From Brevundimonas vesicularis (GTDB lineage: Bacteria; Pseudomonadota; Alphaproteobacteria; Caulobacterales; Caulobacteraceae): a stretch of 64,000 bases of DNA. The number at the start of each line of letters is the position of its first letter. The stretch's first letter is position 1. Shown piece by piece: positions 52,096 to 61,360 of this stretch. The position numbers were made by a program, and so were the translations under genes. The notes beneath the pieces were generated by a model. That model was given only the letters and a program-made list of their open reading frames with translations. It ran no database searches and had not been told where the DNA came from. The stretch spans positions 1,240,001-1,304,000 of the forward strand of contig NZ_CP115671.1 in assembly GCF_027886425.1 (NCBI RefSeq), read 5' to 3'.

Positions 52096-53399
52096 ATGAC
52101 CAATGCTGAACTGAGCGTGGCCTTCTTCCTGCAGATGGCGATCATCATCGCCGCCTGCCGCATCGTGGGCTGGCTGGCCAAGCGCTACTTCGGCCAACCG
52201 CAGGTGGTGGGCGAAATGATCGCCGGGGTGATCCTGGGCCCGTCGTTGTTCGGCCTGTTGGCACCGGACTTTCAGGCAGCCCTGTTCCCTAGGGAGTCGC
52301 GGTCGATTCTGTTCGTCGGCGCCCAGTTGGGCGTCGGCCTCTACATGTTCCTGATCGGGCTGGGCTTCCGTCGCGATCACTTCAGGGCCAATGCGAAAAG
52401 CGCGGCCGCCGTGTCGCTAGCGGGCATGGCGGCGCCCTTCCTGGTCGCCGTAGCCATTGCGCCCTGGCTGGTCGCTGAGGGTCTGTTCGGGCAGGGCGTC
52501 CAGACCTGGCAGGCCATGCTGTTCATGGGCGCGGCCATCTCGATCACCGCTTTCCCCATGCTGGCGCGCATCATCCATGAGCGGGGCCTCAGCGGCACGC
52601 GGCTAGGGTCGTTGTCTCTGGCGGCCGGCGCCATCGACGACGCCGGCGCCTGGTGCGTCTTGGCCATCGTTTTGGCCAGCTTCGGCGCCGGGCCGATGCT
52701 GGCCGTGACGGCCATCGCGGGGGCGGCGCCTTCGCCCTGTTCATGCTGACGCTGGGACCGAAGCTGCTGGCGCCGCTGGGCCGGATCGTCGAGCGGGAAG
52801 GGCGGCTCAGCCCGACCGTGCTTGGGATCGTGCTGATCCTGTTCATGCTCAGCGCCTGGGCTATGGACGCAGTCGGCATCCATGCCGTCTTCGGCGGCTT
52901 CATCCTGGGCGTCGCCATGCCGCGCGGTCTCTTGAGTGACGAAGTCAAGCGTCAGCTGGAGCCGTTCGCCGTGCTGGTGCTGCTGCCGATGTTCTTCACC
53001 TTCTCGGGGCTGAACACCCAGCTGACCATGGTCAATAGCCTGGGGCTGCTAGCCGTGACCGTCGTTATCCTGCTGGGCTCCATCCTCGCCAAGGGCGGCG
53101 CCTGCTGGGCCGCCGCGCGCCTGACGGGTCAGGACAACGCCACGGCCATGGGCATCGGCGCCCTGATGAACGCGCGCGGCCTGATGGAGCTGATCATCAT
53201 CAACATTGGCCTGCAAAAGGGCGTCATCGGCCCGGCCCTGTTCTCCATCCTGGTGCTGATGGCCATCATCACCACCCTGATGGCCTCCCCCCTGTTCGAA
53301 TGGGTTTACGGCCGGAAAGCGAGGGCGCGGGGCGAGCTGGGCGGGTTGAACGAGTTTGATCCCGAATTGCCGGGTATCACGGAACGCCAGCAGGCTTAG
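52096..53399 (+). pseudogene. Kef/CPA2-type cation-proton antiporter, 1-base frameshift
   Basis: From ATG 52096 (AAGGGGGGAACC in front) the frame encodes about 210 residues of a CPA2 antiporter: GQPQVVGEMIAGVILGPSLF, FVGAQLGVGLYMFLIGLGFR and SITAFPMLARIIHERGLSGT. It ends at TGA 52747-52749 after a GC-rich run. The remainder is intact in another frame from about 52719 (GGAFALFMLTLGPKLLAPLG through AMGIGALMNARGLMELIIIN) to the stop at 53399. Restoring one base near 52717 gives a normal protein of about 434 residues. It is an inner-membrane carrier between GH3 and a sugar porter; its role in sugar use is unclear. Confidence 0.85.
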
Positions 53400-53446
53400 G
53401 AATAAACGCCCGAACCATTTTGCGGGCTTTTGGAGGGAATATCGAG

Positions 53447-54877
53447 ATGGCAGGACCGACGGGTGGCTCCGGCCCCGACATCGCGGGCGACGACCGCGTC
53501 AACATGGCCTTCATCGCCCTGATCGTGGCGGTCGCCACCATCGGCGGCTTCATGTTCGGCTACGATTCCGGTGTCATCAACGGCACCCAGGACGGGCTGG
53601 AGGCGGCCTTCAACCTGTCGGCCCTGGGAACCGGTTTCAACGTCGGCGCAATCCTCTTGGGCTGCGCCGTCGGCGCCTTTATCGCGGGACGTTTGGCCGA
53701 CGCCATCGGCCGTCGCACGGTCATGCAGATCGCCGCCGCCCTGTTCATCGTCTCGGCCTTCTGGGCGGGCGCGGCAGACACTTCGGCCCACTTCATCATC
53801 GCCCGCTTCATCGGCGGCCTGGGCGTGGGCGCGGCCTCGGTCCTGTCGCCGGCCTATATCTCCGAAGTGACCCCGGCCTCGATCCGCGGCCGACTGTCGT
53901 CGGTGCAGCAGATCATGATCATCACCGGCCTGACCGGCGCCTTCGTGGCCAATTACGCCCTGGCCAAGACCGCCGGCGGATCGACGGCAGAGTTCTGGCT
54001 GGGCTTCCCCGCCTGGCGCTGGATGTTCTGGCTGCAGGTCATCCCCGCCGCCGTCTATCTGATCGCCCTCCTGGTCATCCCAGAAAGCCCGCGCTTTCTG
54101 GTCGTCAAGAAGAAGGACGCCCAGGCCGAGGCCGTGCTGTCCAAACTGTTCGGTGCGGGCGCCGGTGCGCGTAAGGTTCAGGAAATCCGCGCCTCGCTGG
54201 CGGCCGACCACAAGCCCAAGTTCGCCGATCTGCTGGACCCCGCGACCAAGAAGGTGCGCCCGATCGTCTGGGCCGGCTTGATCCTTGCCGTGTTCCAGCA
54301 ACTCGTCGGTATCAACATCGTCTTCTACTACGGCGCGGTGCTGTGGCAGTCGGTCGGCTTCTCCGAGAACGACGCGCTGCAGATCAACATCCTGTCCGGC
54401 GTCCTGTCGATCGCCGCCTGCCTGGCCGCCATCGCCGTCATCGACAAGATCGGCAGAAAGCCTCTGCTGCTGATCGGTTCGGCCGGCATGTTTGTGACCC
54501 TGGCTGTCGTCGCCTGGTGCTTCTCCAAGGCCGCTCTGATCGACGGATCGCTGCACCTGGACGACCAGACCGGCCTGATCGCCCTGATTGCGGCCAATGC
54601 CTATGTGGTTTTCTTCAACTTCAGCTGGGGCCCGGTCATGTGGGTCATGCTGGGCGAGATGTTCCCCAACCAGATGCGCGGTTCGGCCCTGGCCGTCGCC
54701 GGCTTCGCCCAGTGGATCGCCAACTTCGCCATCTCGGTCAGCTTCCCGTGGATGGCCGCCACCCTCGGGCTGGTCTTCACCTATGGCTTCTACGCGGTCA
54801 GCGCCCTGATCTCCTTCTTCCTGGTCCAGGCCTGGGTGAAGGAAACGCGGGGTCGCGAACTGGAAGAGATGGCCTAG
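53447..54877 (+). CDS. MFS sugar porter (XylE/GLUT family)
   Basis: The 476-residue inner-membrane protein has twelve predicted helices and sugar-porter motifs: MFGYDSGVINGTQDGLEAAF, GRLADAIGRR (loop 2-3), PESPRFLVVKKKDA (loop 6-7), FQQLVGINIVFYYGAVLWQS (helix 7) and IDKIGRKPLLL. The family imports glucose, xylose or similar by proton symport. It follows the antiporter by 47 nt, third after GH3, and probably imports the glucose released by it. ATG 53447 follows TGGAGGGAAT. Confidence 0.94.
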   Translation: MAGPTGGSGPDIAGDDRVNMAFIALIVAVATIGGFMFGYDSGVINGTQDGLEAAFNLSALGTGFNVGAILLGCAVGAFIAGRLADAIGRRTVMQIAAALFIVSAFWAGAADTSAHFIIARFIGGLGVGAASVLSPAYISEVTPASIRGRLSSVQQIMIITGLTGAFVANYALAKTAGGSTAEFWLGFPAWRWMFWLQVIPAAVYLIALLVIPESPRFLVVKKKDAQAEAVLSKLFGAGAGARKVQEIRASLAADHKPKFADLLDPATKKVRPIVWAGLILAVFQQLVGINIVFYYGAVLWQSVGFSENDALQINILSGVLSIAACLAAIAVIDKIGRKPLLLIGSAGMFVTLAVVAWCFSKAALIDGSLHLDDQTGLIALIAANAYVVFFNFSWGPVMWVMLGEMFPNQMRGSALAVAGFAQWIANFAISVSFPWMAATLGLVFTYGFYAVSALISFFLVQAWVKETRGRELEEMA

Positions 54878-54893
54878 GCGTTTCACACGCTAG

Positions 54894-54924
54894 CTTCCGC
54901 CGTCCGAAGAACGGCGGAAGTCTT
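54894..54924. terminator. Bidirectional hairpin between convergent sugar porter and GH9 genes
   Basis: CTTCCGCCGT and ACGGCGGAAG form a 10-bp perfect stem with a 7-nt loop, 16 nt after the porter stop and 15 nt from the GH9 stop. The T tract is short (TCTT), so it is a weaker intrinsic terminator. Confidence 0.7.
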
Positions 54925-54938
54925 GGACTTGCGACGTC

Positions 54939-56795
54939 TCAATGGTCGTCGATGAAGGCGGCGACCCAGACCAGGGGCGCGTTCCAGTTGATGGCCACTT
55001 CGTTCAGGGAATAGGCGCTGATGTCGTCGGCCCAGCAGGTCTGGGCCGCGCATTTGCCGACAAGCGTCTTGGCCACATCATCAATCATGGCCTGATTGTT
55101 CGGCCCGCCCGACAGGGCGCCCGCCGGGGGTAGGGGATAGGCCGGGTCGGCCTGATGCGCCCAAAAGCGATGGTGCGGGTTCTGGACCGGACGATCGCCG
55201 TAGCCGGTCACATAGGACCGATCCATCGGATTGCGGCCCAGAACATAGTCCAGTGACCAGATCACCGCGTTGCGGAAATTCCAGTCGCCGGTGTAGTCGA
55301 AGGCGGAACCCAGGATCACCGCCCGGCTCATCAAGGCGCCGTTCGAGCCCCATTCGTATTTCTCGCCCGCGACCGGCAGGCCGTAGCCCTGACCATAGCC
55401 GGCATCGACGTATGCGCGGGCGGCCGCCACGATGTTGGCGCGCACGGTGACCAGATCCTCCGGCGGCAGAACGTCCGGCACAGTCGCCAGCGTCAGCGAT
55501 CCTAGCGACGCCGTCCAGGAAAAGCCCGGATCGCCAGTCGCGCTTTTGCCCGACAGCGGTCCGCCCAGATAATAGGGCGAAGTCTTCAGCGCGGTCAGAT
55601 AGGCCGGATTGCGCGTCGTGGCCAAAAGCTCGGCCGTGGCCCAATAGAATTCGTCCGAGAAGTCGTTGTCGCCATAGGCGCCGCCGCCGGCGAAGTTCTC
55701 TCCGGCCCGAACGTCGCGATTGCGCAGCGCCGCGCGGAAGGCCCGTTGCGACGCCGTCAGACATTGGCGCGCGAACGCCGGGTCGATGTCACGCCAGATC
55801 CGCGCGCATTGGGCGCCGACCGCGGCGAGATTGAGCGTCGCGGCTGTGCTGGGCGGATAGAGAAGGCGCGGCTGGGGATCGTCCGCCGGGGCCATCGGCA
55901 GGCCCGTCCACTGCGCATCATGCACCTTGTGATGGACCATGCCGCCGGCGTCGATCTCGGTCAGGGTTAGCGGCTGACCCGGCACCTGGGCGCCGACCGG
56001 GACCTTCAGCTTCACGCCGTCGGCAATCTGCATCTTCAGCAGGAACTCGATCTCGTAACGCGCCTCGTCCAGCAGATCGTTGACGCCGTTTCCGGCCTCG
56101 GGAATGTCGACCTTGCCGTCCGCAAAGGCGCTTGCGCCGGGGCCGCTCTTGGTCATGGCGCGTTCATAGGCGTTCAACAACATCCAGACCGAGATGCCGC
56201 CGTTGACGACGTATTTTCCGTGGTCGCCGGCGTCATACCAGCCGCCGGTGACGTCCAACGTATAGTCGCATCCGGGCCAGACCACGCCGGCCGTGTCCGC
56301 GCCCGAGAAGCAGGCCGCGACCTCGTGCGGGTGCCCGGCCGCACGCGCCAGATCCGGCCGCGCGACATGATCCGCCAGGATCGGCACACCCGCTCGATTC
56401 TGATAAAAATAGGCCAGGGCGTCGTACTTCAGTCGCGCGTGCGGATGCTGCTGAATCGAAAAGGGGCGGCTCTCGTGCGATCCCACGATCAGCCGATAGC
56501 CTTCGCCAACGGTCTGCAGAGATTGGAAGTCAACCGTATGCACGGCTTGGCCCGAGGCGGCGTCTTGGCCGAAGACCTTGGACGTGCCTTGGGCCACGTT
56601 AGCGCCCGCCGGGTCCACCACGCGCCAAGGCAGGGGGCGGGTGGCCCGATCCTCGACCGTTGCCGTCTTCGGCCCTTGGGTTTCGAACCCGATCTGGCTC
56701 ATCCGGACGGCGCTGGTCTCCGTCTCCGCCTGTGCCGCACCGAAGGCGGCCGCTAGGGCCACGGCCGCGACGCTCGCGCTCGATCTCTTTCTCAC
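54939..56795 (-). CDS. GH9 glycoside hydrolase (cellulase/exo-glucosaminidase-like) with N-terminal Ig-like domain
   Basis: The 618-residue exported enzyme starts with a signal peptide ending AAQAE (about residue 23). An Ig-like CelD_N domain (VRMSQIGFETQGPKTATVED) and a GH9 (alpha/alpha)6 barrel follow. The barrel has the catalytic-base region TGGWYDAGDHGKYVVNGGIS, HHRFWAHQADPAYPLPPAG and the acid region DISAYSLNEVAINWNAPLVW with catalytic Glu. It cleaves cellulose or related beta-1,4-glucans. I chose GTG 56795 because AGGGAGG lies 6 nt before it. A LacI-type operator lies 87 nt upstream. Confidence 0.92.
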   Translation of the reverse strand: MRKRSSASVAAVALAAAFGAAQAETETSAVRMSQIGFETQGPKTATVEDRATRPLPWRVVDPAGANVAQGTSKVFGQDAASGQAVHTVDFQSLQTVGEGYRLIVGSHESRPFSIQQHPHARLKYDALAYFYQNRAGVPILADHVARPDLARAAGHPHEVAACFSGADTAGVVWPGCDYTLDVTGGWYDAGDHGKYVVNGGISVWMLLNAYERAMTKSGPGASAFADGKVDIPEAGNGVNDLLDEARYEIEFLLKMQIADGVKLKVPVGAQVPGQPLTLTEIDAGGMVHHKVHDAQWTGLPMAPADDPQPRLLYPPSTAATLNLAAVGAQCARIWRDIDPAFARQCLTASQRAFRAALRNRDVRAGENFAGGGAYGDNDFSDEFYWATAELLATTRNPAYLTALKTSPYYLGGPLSGKSATGDPGFSWTASLGSLTLATVPDVLPPEDLVTVRANIVAAARAYVDAGYGQGYGLPVAGEKYEWGSNGALMSRAVILGSAFDYTGDWNFRNAVIWSLDYVLGRNPMDRSYVTGYGDRPVQNPHHRFWAHQADPAYPLPPAGALSGGPNNQAMIDDVAKTLVGKCAAQTCWADDISAYSLNEVAINWNAPLVWVAAFIDDH

Positions 56796-56881
56796 CCCAA
56801 CCTCCCTCAAGGCCTGTGTACTTTCATGAGCGACGCCCATACGCCGACGTGCCGCACGATCCTCGCAAAAACCCTAGCATC

Positions 56882-56895
56882 TGACAGCGTTGTCA
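56882..56895. promoter_or_regulatory. LacI-type operator upstream of the GH9 gene
   Basis: TGACAGCGTTGTCA differs from the perfect palindrome at 49408 by one base. It lies in the divergent region between GH9 (87 nt away) and the MFS gene at 57002 (106 nt away), so it may serve both. Confidence 0.82.
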
Positions 56896-57001
56896 CAAGT
56901 GATTTGCTGATCGCATTTTGTTGCAGCTACTCACACCGGATGACGCGATGATCGCGCTAGCAAGCGCGTCGGGCCACGTGCCATAGAGGCGGCGCCGCTC
57001 G

Positions 57002-58246
57002 ATGGAGGAGGGTGAAGTTTCCAACCGTTCTCAAACCCGTCGCACGTCTCTGGTGTTGGCGGCGTATTTGGTGCTGTTCCTTGCCGCCTTCATCGGTCTA
57101 GCGCCCCTGTTCCAAATCGTCGCTCCGCTCCACGCCGCCGCTCTTGACGCCCGAGGTAAAACGGAAATCCTTAGCCGGGCCATGGTCTGGGGCGCGATCA
57201 CGGCCGCCGTGGCGAATATCGCCATGGGCGCGATCAGCGACCGGACGCGTTCGCGGTTCGGGCGTCGCCGACCTTGGATTGCGCTCGGAGCGGTGCTGAC
57301 GGTTTTAAGCTACGTTGGCATATGGCGGTCGTCGACGCCGGACGAATTCGTATGGGCCTTGGTCGGATTTCAACTTGCGTTCAACGTGCTCATGGCTCCG
57401 CTCTCAGCTGTGTTTGCGGATCGCGTACCGATTTTGCTGAGAAGTACAGTCTCGGCGATGCTGGGACTGTCGTATCCGCTTGCTGTCGCTCTGGGCTCCA
57501 GTCTGATGGCGCTCGGTCCGCAGTACGAACCCGGCAGATTAGCGCTTCTGGCGAGCATTCTTCTTAGTGCAGCCGCTTTCTTCCTCATCGTTTTCGATGA
57601 GCCTTCTTCGGAACGACAACCTATAGCGCCGTCGTCTCAGACTGGCGGGAGCGGATCGCTGCTTGCGCCGTTTCGATCACGCAACTTCGCTACAGTCTGG
57701 ACAGGTCGCCTTCTCATTGCGACGGGCTACGCTCTTGTCAGCATTTATCTGCTTTATTTCGTTTCCGACGCAGTCGGATGGCCTGGTCGTACTCCGGAAC
57801 GTTCCCATGCCGTGCTAACGACCGTCGCCTTCGTGAGTGTCGTAATCATCGCTAGTTTACTGGCGATGTTTGGGACGCGTATTTCGCGGCGGCAACCCAT
57901 TGCTCTGGCGGGAGCGGTGGCCCTTTGTGTGGCGACCGTTGCCTTGGCGATCGCGCCGTCATGGACAGTCGTGGTTTTCGCCTTCGCGATCTACGGTTTG
58001 GGGCAAGGGGCCTATGGATCCGTGGAAATGGGTTTGATGGCGGATGCCCTTCCCACACAAGACAATCGTGGTCGGGATATGGGCCTCAACAATCTGGCGG
58101 TCGCCTTACCTCAGGCGATGGCCCCAATCGCCGCCCTCATTTTGGAACAGGTGGGCTTCGATATTCGAGGCCTCTACGTCGCTGCGGCAGCGTGTTTCGC
58201 TGCTGCTGCGGTCGTCATGAGTCTATTTCGGTCAGCCCGGACATGA
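57002..58246 (+). CDS. MFS transporter, GPH/sugar type
   Basis: The 414-residue inner-membrane protein has about twelve hydrophobic segments and the loop motif GAISDRTRSRFGRRRPWIAL characteristic of the GPH/sucrose-type sugar cation symporters. A later segment reads GLMADALPTQDNRGRDMGLN. It is divergent from GH9 with a LacI-type operator in between, hence a probable member of the beta-glucan locus. Its base composition is less GC-rich than the rest of the locus, so it may have been acquired later. No clear ribosome site precedes ATG 57002. Confidence 0.87.
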   Translation: MEEGEVSNRSQTRRTSLVLAAYLVLFLAAFIGLAPLFQIVAPLHAAALDARGKTEILSRAMVWGAITAAVANIAMGAISDRTRSRFGRRRPWIALGAVLTVLSYVGIWRSSTPDEFVWALVGFQLAFNVLMAPLSAVFADRVPILLRSTVSAMLGLSYPLAVALGSSLMALGPQYEPGRLALLASILLSAAAFFLIVFDEPSSERQPIAPSSQTGGSGSLLAPFRSRNFATVWTGRLLIATGYALVSIYLLYFVSDAVGWPGRTPERSHAVLTTVAFVSVVIIASLLAMFGTRISRRQPIALAGAVALCVATVALAIAPSWTVVVFAFAIYGLGQGAYGSVEMGLMADALPTQDNRGRDMGLNNLAVALPQAMAPIAALILEQVGFDIRGLYVAAAACFAAAAVVMSLFRSART

Positions 58247-58803
58247 GCGTTGTCGGATTAACCTGCACGGGCTGAAGCGTGCTGTCAGGCTGACCAAGGC
58301 AGGACACACTTTGCCCCTACACATAAAATCTCAGGTGGTGGCCGCCACCGATGCTGCCTGAGCTTCGGCGCGGCAGCTACGAAGGGTGGGGCAGGTCATC
58401 AGATGTCTCAAGGATCGCAGACGGATAGAGATCCGGTCGATCATCGACATCCACGTCTGATCGCCGCAGCCGTGTTTGACACTCAGGGGGAGATTGAATC
58501 CAGAAGGATCTGACTATCCTCAAGAGGGACTCGTCCTGAAGAAGTATGGAGAGATCACGGATCAGGACATCGAAGCTTAGCGTTCCGCCTGATCGTGAGA
58601 ACCGCTCCTTCAGAAGCTTGATCACAGAGTGGGTGGAACCCATTTGGACAGCTCGCCGATACCACTAGGGCACGGGAAACAACATCGGCCCCCAAACGGA
58701 TAGGATGTCCGCTTTGCGCGTGGGTGCCAACGTCCGCTCATGGCGCATCAGCGCTGTCTGAAGCGTATGGTGAGGAGGGGGGCGTTGATCGTGGGAGGTG
58801 GCC
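58247..58803. other. Gene-poor region with one doubtful small frame
   Basis: This 557-nt region marks the change from the sugar locus to decayed accessory DNA. One minus-strand frame, 58377-58643 (88 residues, MGSTHSVIKLLKERFSRSGG at the start), has plausible codon use but no family I recognise and no ribosome site. Nothing else is convincing. An integrase attachment site could lie here but I could not define one. Confidence 0.4.
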
Positions 58804-59418
58804 ATGAGCCAGCCCGATCTTTTTTGTCTACCTCGTAAGCCCTGGAATGCTGGTCGGATGACTGGAGCCAAGGCTCCACTCAAGCCTAAGCACATCTGGG
58901 CAATCCGACAGCATCTCAAATCGGTTGGATCAATCCGGGATCTGGCGATGTTCAACATCGCGCTGGACGCGAAGCTCCGAGGCAGTGATCTGGTGAAGCT
59001 TCGGCTAGCGGATATCGCTCAAGGCGGAGCCATTCGCCAGCGCTCGACCATCATTCAGCAAAAGACAGGTCGCCCGGTCCCGTTCGAGATAACTGAGGCC
59101 GCAGGGAGGCGCTAGCGCATTGGCTGGAGCGCCGGGGGCGCCGACGCGACGACCAGCAGTAGCAAAGAGGGCGCGCACATAGGCACGCGCCAGTATGCTC
59201 GGCTGGTCGATACTTGGGTAAGAATGATCGACCTAAACCCAAGTGCGTATGGGACCCACAGCCTGCGACGGACAAAGGTAGCGTTGATTTACAAAAAGAT
59301 CGGAAATCTGCGCGCGTGTCAGCTTCTGCTCGGTCACGGAAAGCTGGAAAGCACCGTTAGATACCTCGGCATCGAAGTCGATGACGCTTTGGAGATATCG
59401 GAACAGATCGACCTCTAA
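58804..59418 (+). pseudogene. Tyrosine-recombinase integrase, broken
   Basis: From ATG 58804 (GGGAGGTGG in front) the frame opens MSQPDLFCLPRKPWNAGRMT and has KHIWAIRQHLKSVGSIRDLA and LDAKLRGSDLVKLRLADI (Arg I), to a stop at 59113-59115. Downstream HIGTRQYARLVDTWVRMIDL, GTHSLRRTK (His-x-x-Arg), LLGHGKLESTVRYLGIEVDD (His and Tyr) are intact to 59418. The interval 59101-59160 reads sensibly in another frame (REALAHWLERRGRR), so two compensating indels and a loss of about 15 residues broke it. All catalytic residues survive. It belongs to an integrase type I associate with Brevundimonas. Confidence 0.85.
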
Positions 59419-59490
59419 GCCGGCTTTCGGGCAGTTCTTTGGAGAGCGGAATGCCCAAAAGTCCGCTTAGGGTGGGAAGCGAGCTCCCCC

Positions 59491-59832
59491 TCAGCTGCCG
59501 TAACCCCCAGCGCGTCGCTCAATGCGCAAAGCTGCATCTTCGGCGTCCTGGGCGTCATTGAAAAAGGTAAAGCCACCTCGGGGGCGATTGAACCAGGCGG
59601 TCTTAAGCTGCTTACTCTCGATGGGCCGGACGGTCCGCATTGTGGTCATCGAACCGCAAACTTCGTCGCGCCAATCGACGAGAAACGCAGCAACGACGTC
59701 AGCTTCCGCTGCTTCTTTCGATACGGCCTTTGCCTGCCGTGTGGTGAAGAGACCGACCCACTCGCCGTCGTTGTTTATGCCCTCTCCACGCAAGAGGACG
59801 CGATAGATTGGAAGATTCTTGGTTCCTGGCAT
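59491..59832 (-). CDS. Hypothetical protein
   Basis: The 113-residue product opens MPGTKNLPIYRVLLRGEGIN and continues NDGEWVGLFTTRQAKAVSKE, with VVAAFLVDWRDEVCGSMTTM in the middle and a basic tail (LRIERRAGGYGS). Codon use looks coding and no signal or membrane segment is seen. I do not recognise a family. It lies just downstream of the integrase remnant, on the opposite strand, in accessory DNA. Confidence 0.55.
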   Translation of the reverse strand: MPGTKNLPIYRVLLRGEGINNDGEWVGLFTTRQAKAVSKEAAEADVVAAFLVDWRDEVCGSMTTMRTVRPIESKQLKTAWFNRPRGGFTFFNDAQDAEDAALRIERRAGGYGS

Positions 59833-59975
59833 GGCGTGAGCCTAAGTCTCATCGCAGAGGTCCGCTATTGGTCGATTTCGGTCCAACGCTTCCCCGCCTG
59901 AAACGGACGTTGGCTCCTAGGCCGGAAAGCGGCCGCTGTTGATTCAGTTAGGGGTGGGAAGCGGTCTTCGCGGGC

Positions 59976-60323
59976 CTAAGAGAAGTGGCGAGACATGAGC
60001 AGGGAGAGCACGGGCCTACCTCCAATCTCGACACGTCGGTAATTCACGAACGCGGCGCATTCTACCAACGCCTTGAACTGCTCGGGACAACGAACCGCGA
60101 AGTTCGAGGTATCGTCGATCTGGAGGGTCAATAGCTCGCCGGGGCGTACCTGGCTGGCCAGCATCTGCGCTTCGGGCTCGTCCGCACATGTCATGCAATC
60201 GATCCACGCATCCATGGTCGCGCCATAGAAAGTGGGAAAGCCAAGAGCTTCCGAGAAAACCTTATGGAAGGAAGGCCAATCTGAAATCAGGTTGGTTGGA
60301 ATCGGGACAATAGTAGTGTTCAT
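59976..60323 (-). CDS. Barstar-like protein
   Basis: From the ATG at 60323 the 115-residue protein opens MNTTIVPIPTNLISDWPSFH and continues KVFSEALGFPTFYGATMDAW then IDCMTCADEPEAQM, the barstar pattern (W.SFH..F...LGFP.FYG..MDAW.DCM). Barstar inhibits the RNase barnase; family members serve as immunity or antitoxin proteins. No barnase-type partner is visible nearby, so it may be an orphan immunity gene. The frame is open upstream but without family similarity. Confidence 0.82.
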   Translation of the reverse strand: MNTTIVPIPTNLISDWPSFHKVFSEALGFPTFYGATMDAWIDCMTCADEPEAQMLASQVRPGELLTLQIDDTSNFAVRCPEQFKALVECAAFVNYRRVEIGGRPVLSLLMSRHFS

Positions 60324-60391
60324 GAGCGCACCATCCGCGTAAGGCCGACAAGCTCCGCAAAGGGTCAAGATCAAAATATGAGCAAGGAACC

Positions 60392-60586
60392 TCAGCTTAT
60401 CTGATTGAGTGCAGTCCTGATCCGGCTCAAGGTCTGCTTCGCGATTGCCCTGTCGATGCCCATGCGAGCCTGGAACTCCCATTCAGGGATTGCATCAGGC
60501 CCGTGACAAACCTCATTGAGGGCATTGTTGATCGCTACGAGATCATTGGCGGTTAGCTGGACATTGAGCGTATTGTCGGAATTCAT
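60392..60586 (-). CDS. Small hypothetical protein
   Basis: From the ATG at 60586 the product is 64 residues, MNSDNTLNVQLTANDLVAIN at the start and GIDRAIAKQTLSRIRTALNQ near the end. AGAGGGT precedes the ATG by 7 nt, and the composition is coding-like. I recognise no domain. It lies upstream of the barstar-like gene on the same strand with a 68-nt gap. Confidence 0.5.
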   Translation of the reverse strand: MNSDNTLNVQLTANDLVAINNALNEVCHGPDAIPEWEFQARMGIDRAIAKQTLSRIRTALNQIS

Positions 60587-60737
60587 ATCGCTACCCTCTC
60601 GGGGCACCACACCGTGCCTCCCAGTTCAGATGTCTGCAACGGGTCGAAGGCCTCCATGCTAGGATGCGTCATTTCCCTGCCGGAACTAATTCGATTTAGA
60701 AAAAAAAATGTACAGGTTTGCAATCTAGACGGGTAAC

Positions 60738-60917
60738 GTGAAGCTGAGGTTACTTTTCAGCATTATATACGTTTTTTACATAGCATCTGTACTGTTCCAG
60801 TATGGACTACCGCGTCAATTGTCTGAGTTCACCGCAATGTTTATTGTTCCGGCAATATCAGTTTCCTTCCTTTATCTATTTTATGGAAGCGTCAACAATG
60901 CCCGGAAACGAAAATAA
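60738..60917 (+). CDS. Small two-helix membrane protein in an AT-rich patch
   Basis: A GTG-start frame of 59 residues reads MKLRLLFSIIYVFYIASVLF, a polar turn (QYGLPRQLSE), then FTAMFIVPAISVSFLYLFYG and a basic tail (SVNNARKRK). Two clear membrane helices flank a short loop and the tail is positive, so the ends are probably cytoplasmic. The region 60690-60900 is distinctly AT-rich, suggesting recent acquisition. No family is recognised. Confidence 0.5.
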   Translation: MKLRLLFSIIYVFYIASVLFQYGLPRQLSEFTAMFIVPAISVSFLYLFYGSVNNARKRK

Positions 60918-61360
60918 GGCACGCAGTTTTCACGTGCCAAATGGGTATTGAGTCTTCTGCCTCGGAGTCCGCAATGGGTCGGGAACAGTCATGGGCTGTC
61001 AGCTGGAATTACGACTTTCGATCACACTGAATGTCGTGTTTGCGGCAGCCGGCGAATGAACGCTTCTGGCGCATTTGTGACTGTCGAAATGACGGCGCGT
61101 GGCGACTTCCCGTCAAGCCGGAATATCGATCACGCCGAATATACTATTGTGGCCAATGCGTGCTCCCGCACCCAAAACACCAGAAAGCCCCACCGCTAAA
61201 AGCCGTTGGATTTCTGCTGTTTGATGACCAGATGCCGAGTTGCGGTCAAACTGCCGTGTACCTGAAGACCGAACCTGCCCAAGCATTCCAACAGATAGAA
61301 ATCCATGCGGCAGCGTTACGTCACCGAGGTTATGGACACCCGTTTGATGGAAGACATCGC
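60918..61360. other. Region without a clear gene; CxxC-bearing frames overlap
   Basis: Two overlapping plus-strand frames (60948-61199 and from 61031) each contain short Cys motifs (ECRVCG; CDCRNDG then YYCGQC), but neither shows a recognisable family or ribosome site, and they compete for the same DNA. One may be a small zinc-binding protein; I could not decide. The rest is featureless. Confidence 0.35.

Noticed and set aside
58377..58643. 88-codon minus-strand frame as a real gene
   Set aside because: Codon use is plausible but there is no ribosome site or recognisable family; listed only inside the intergenic entry.
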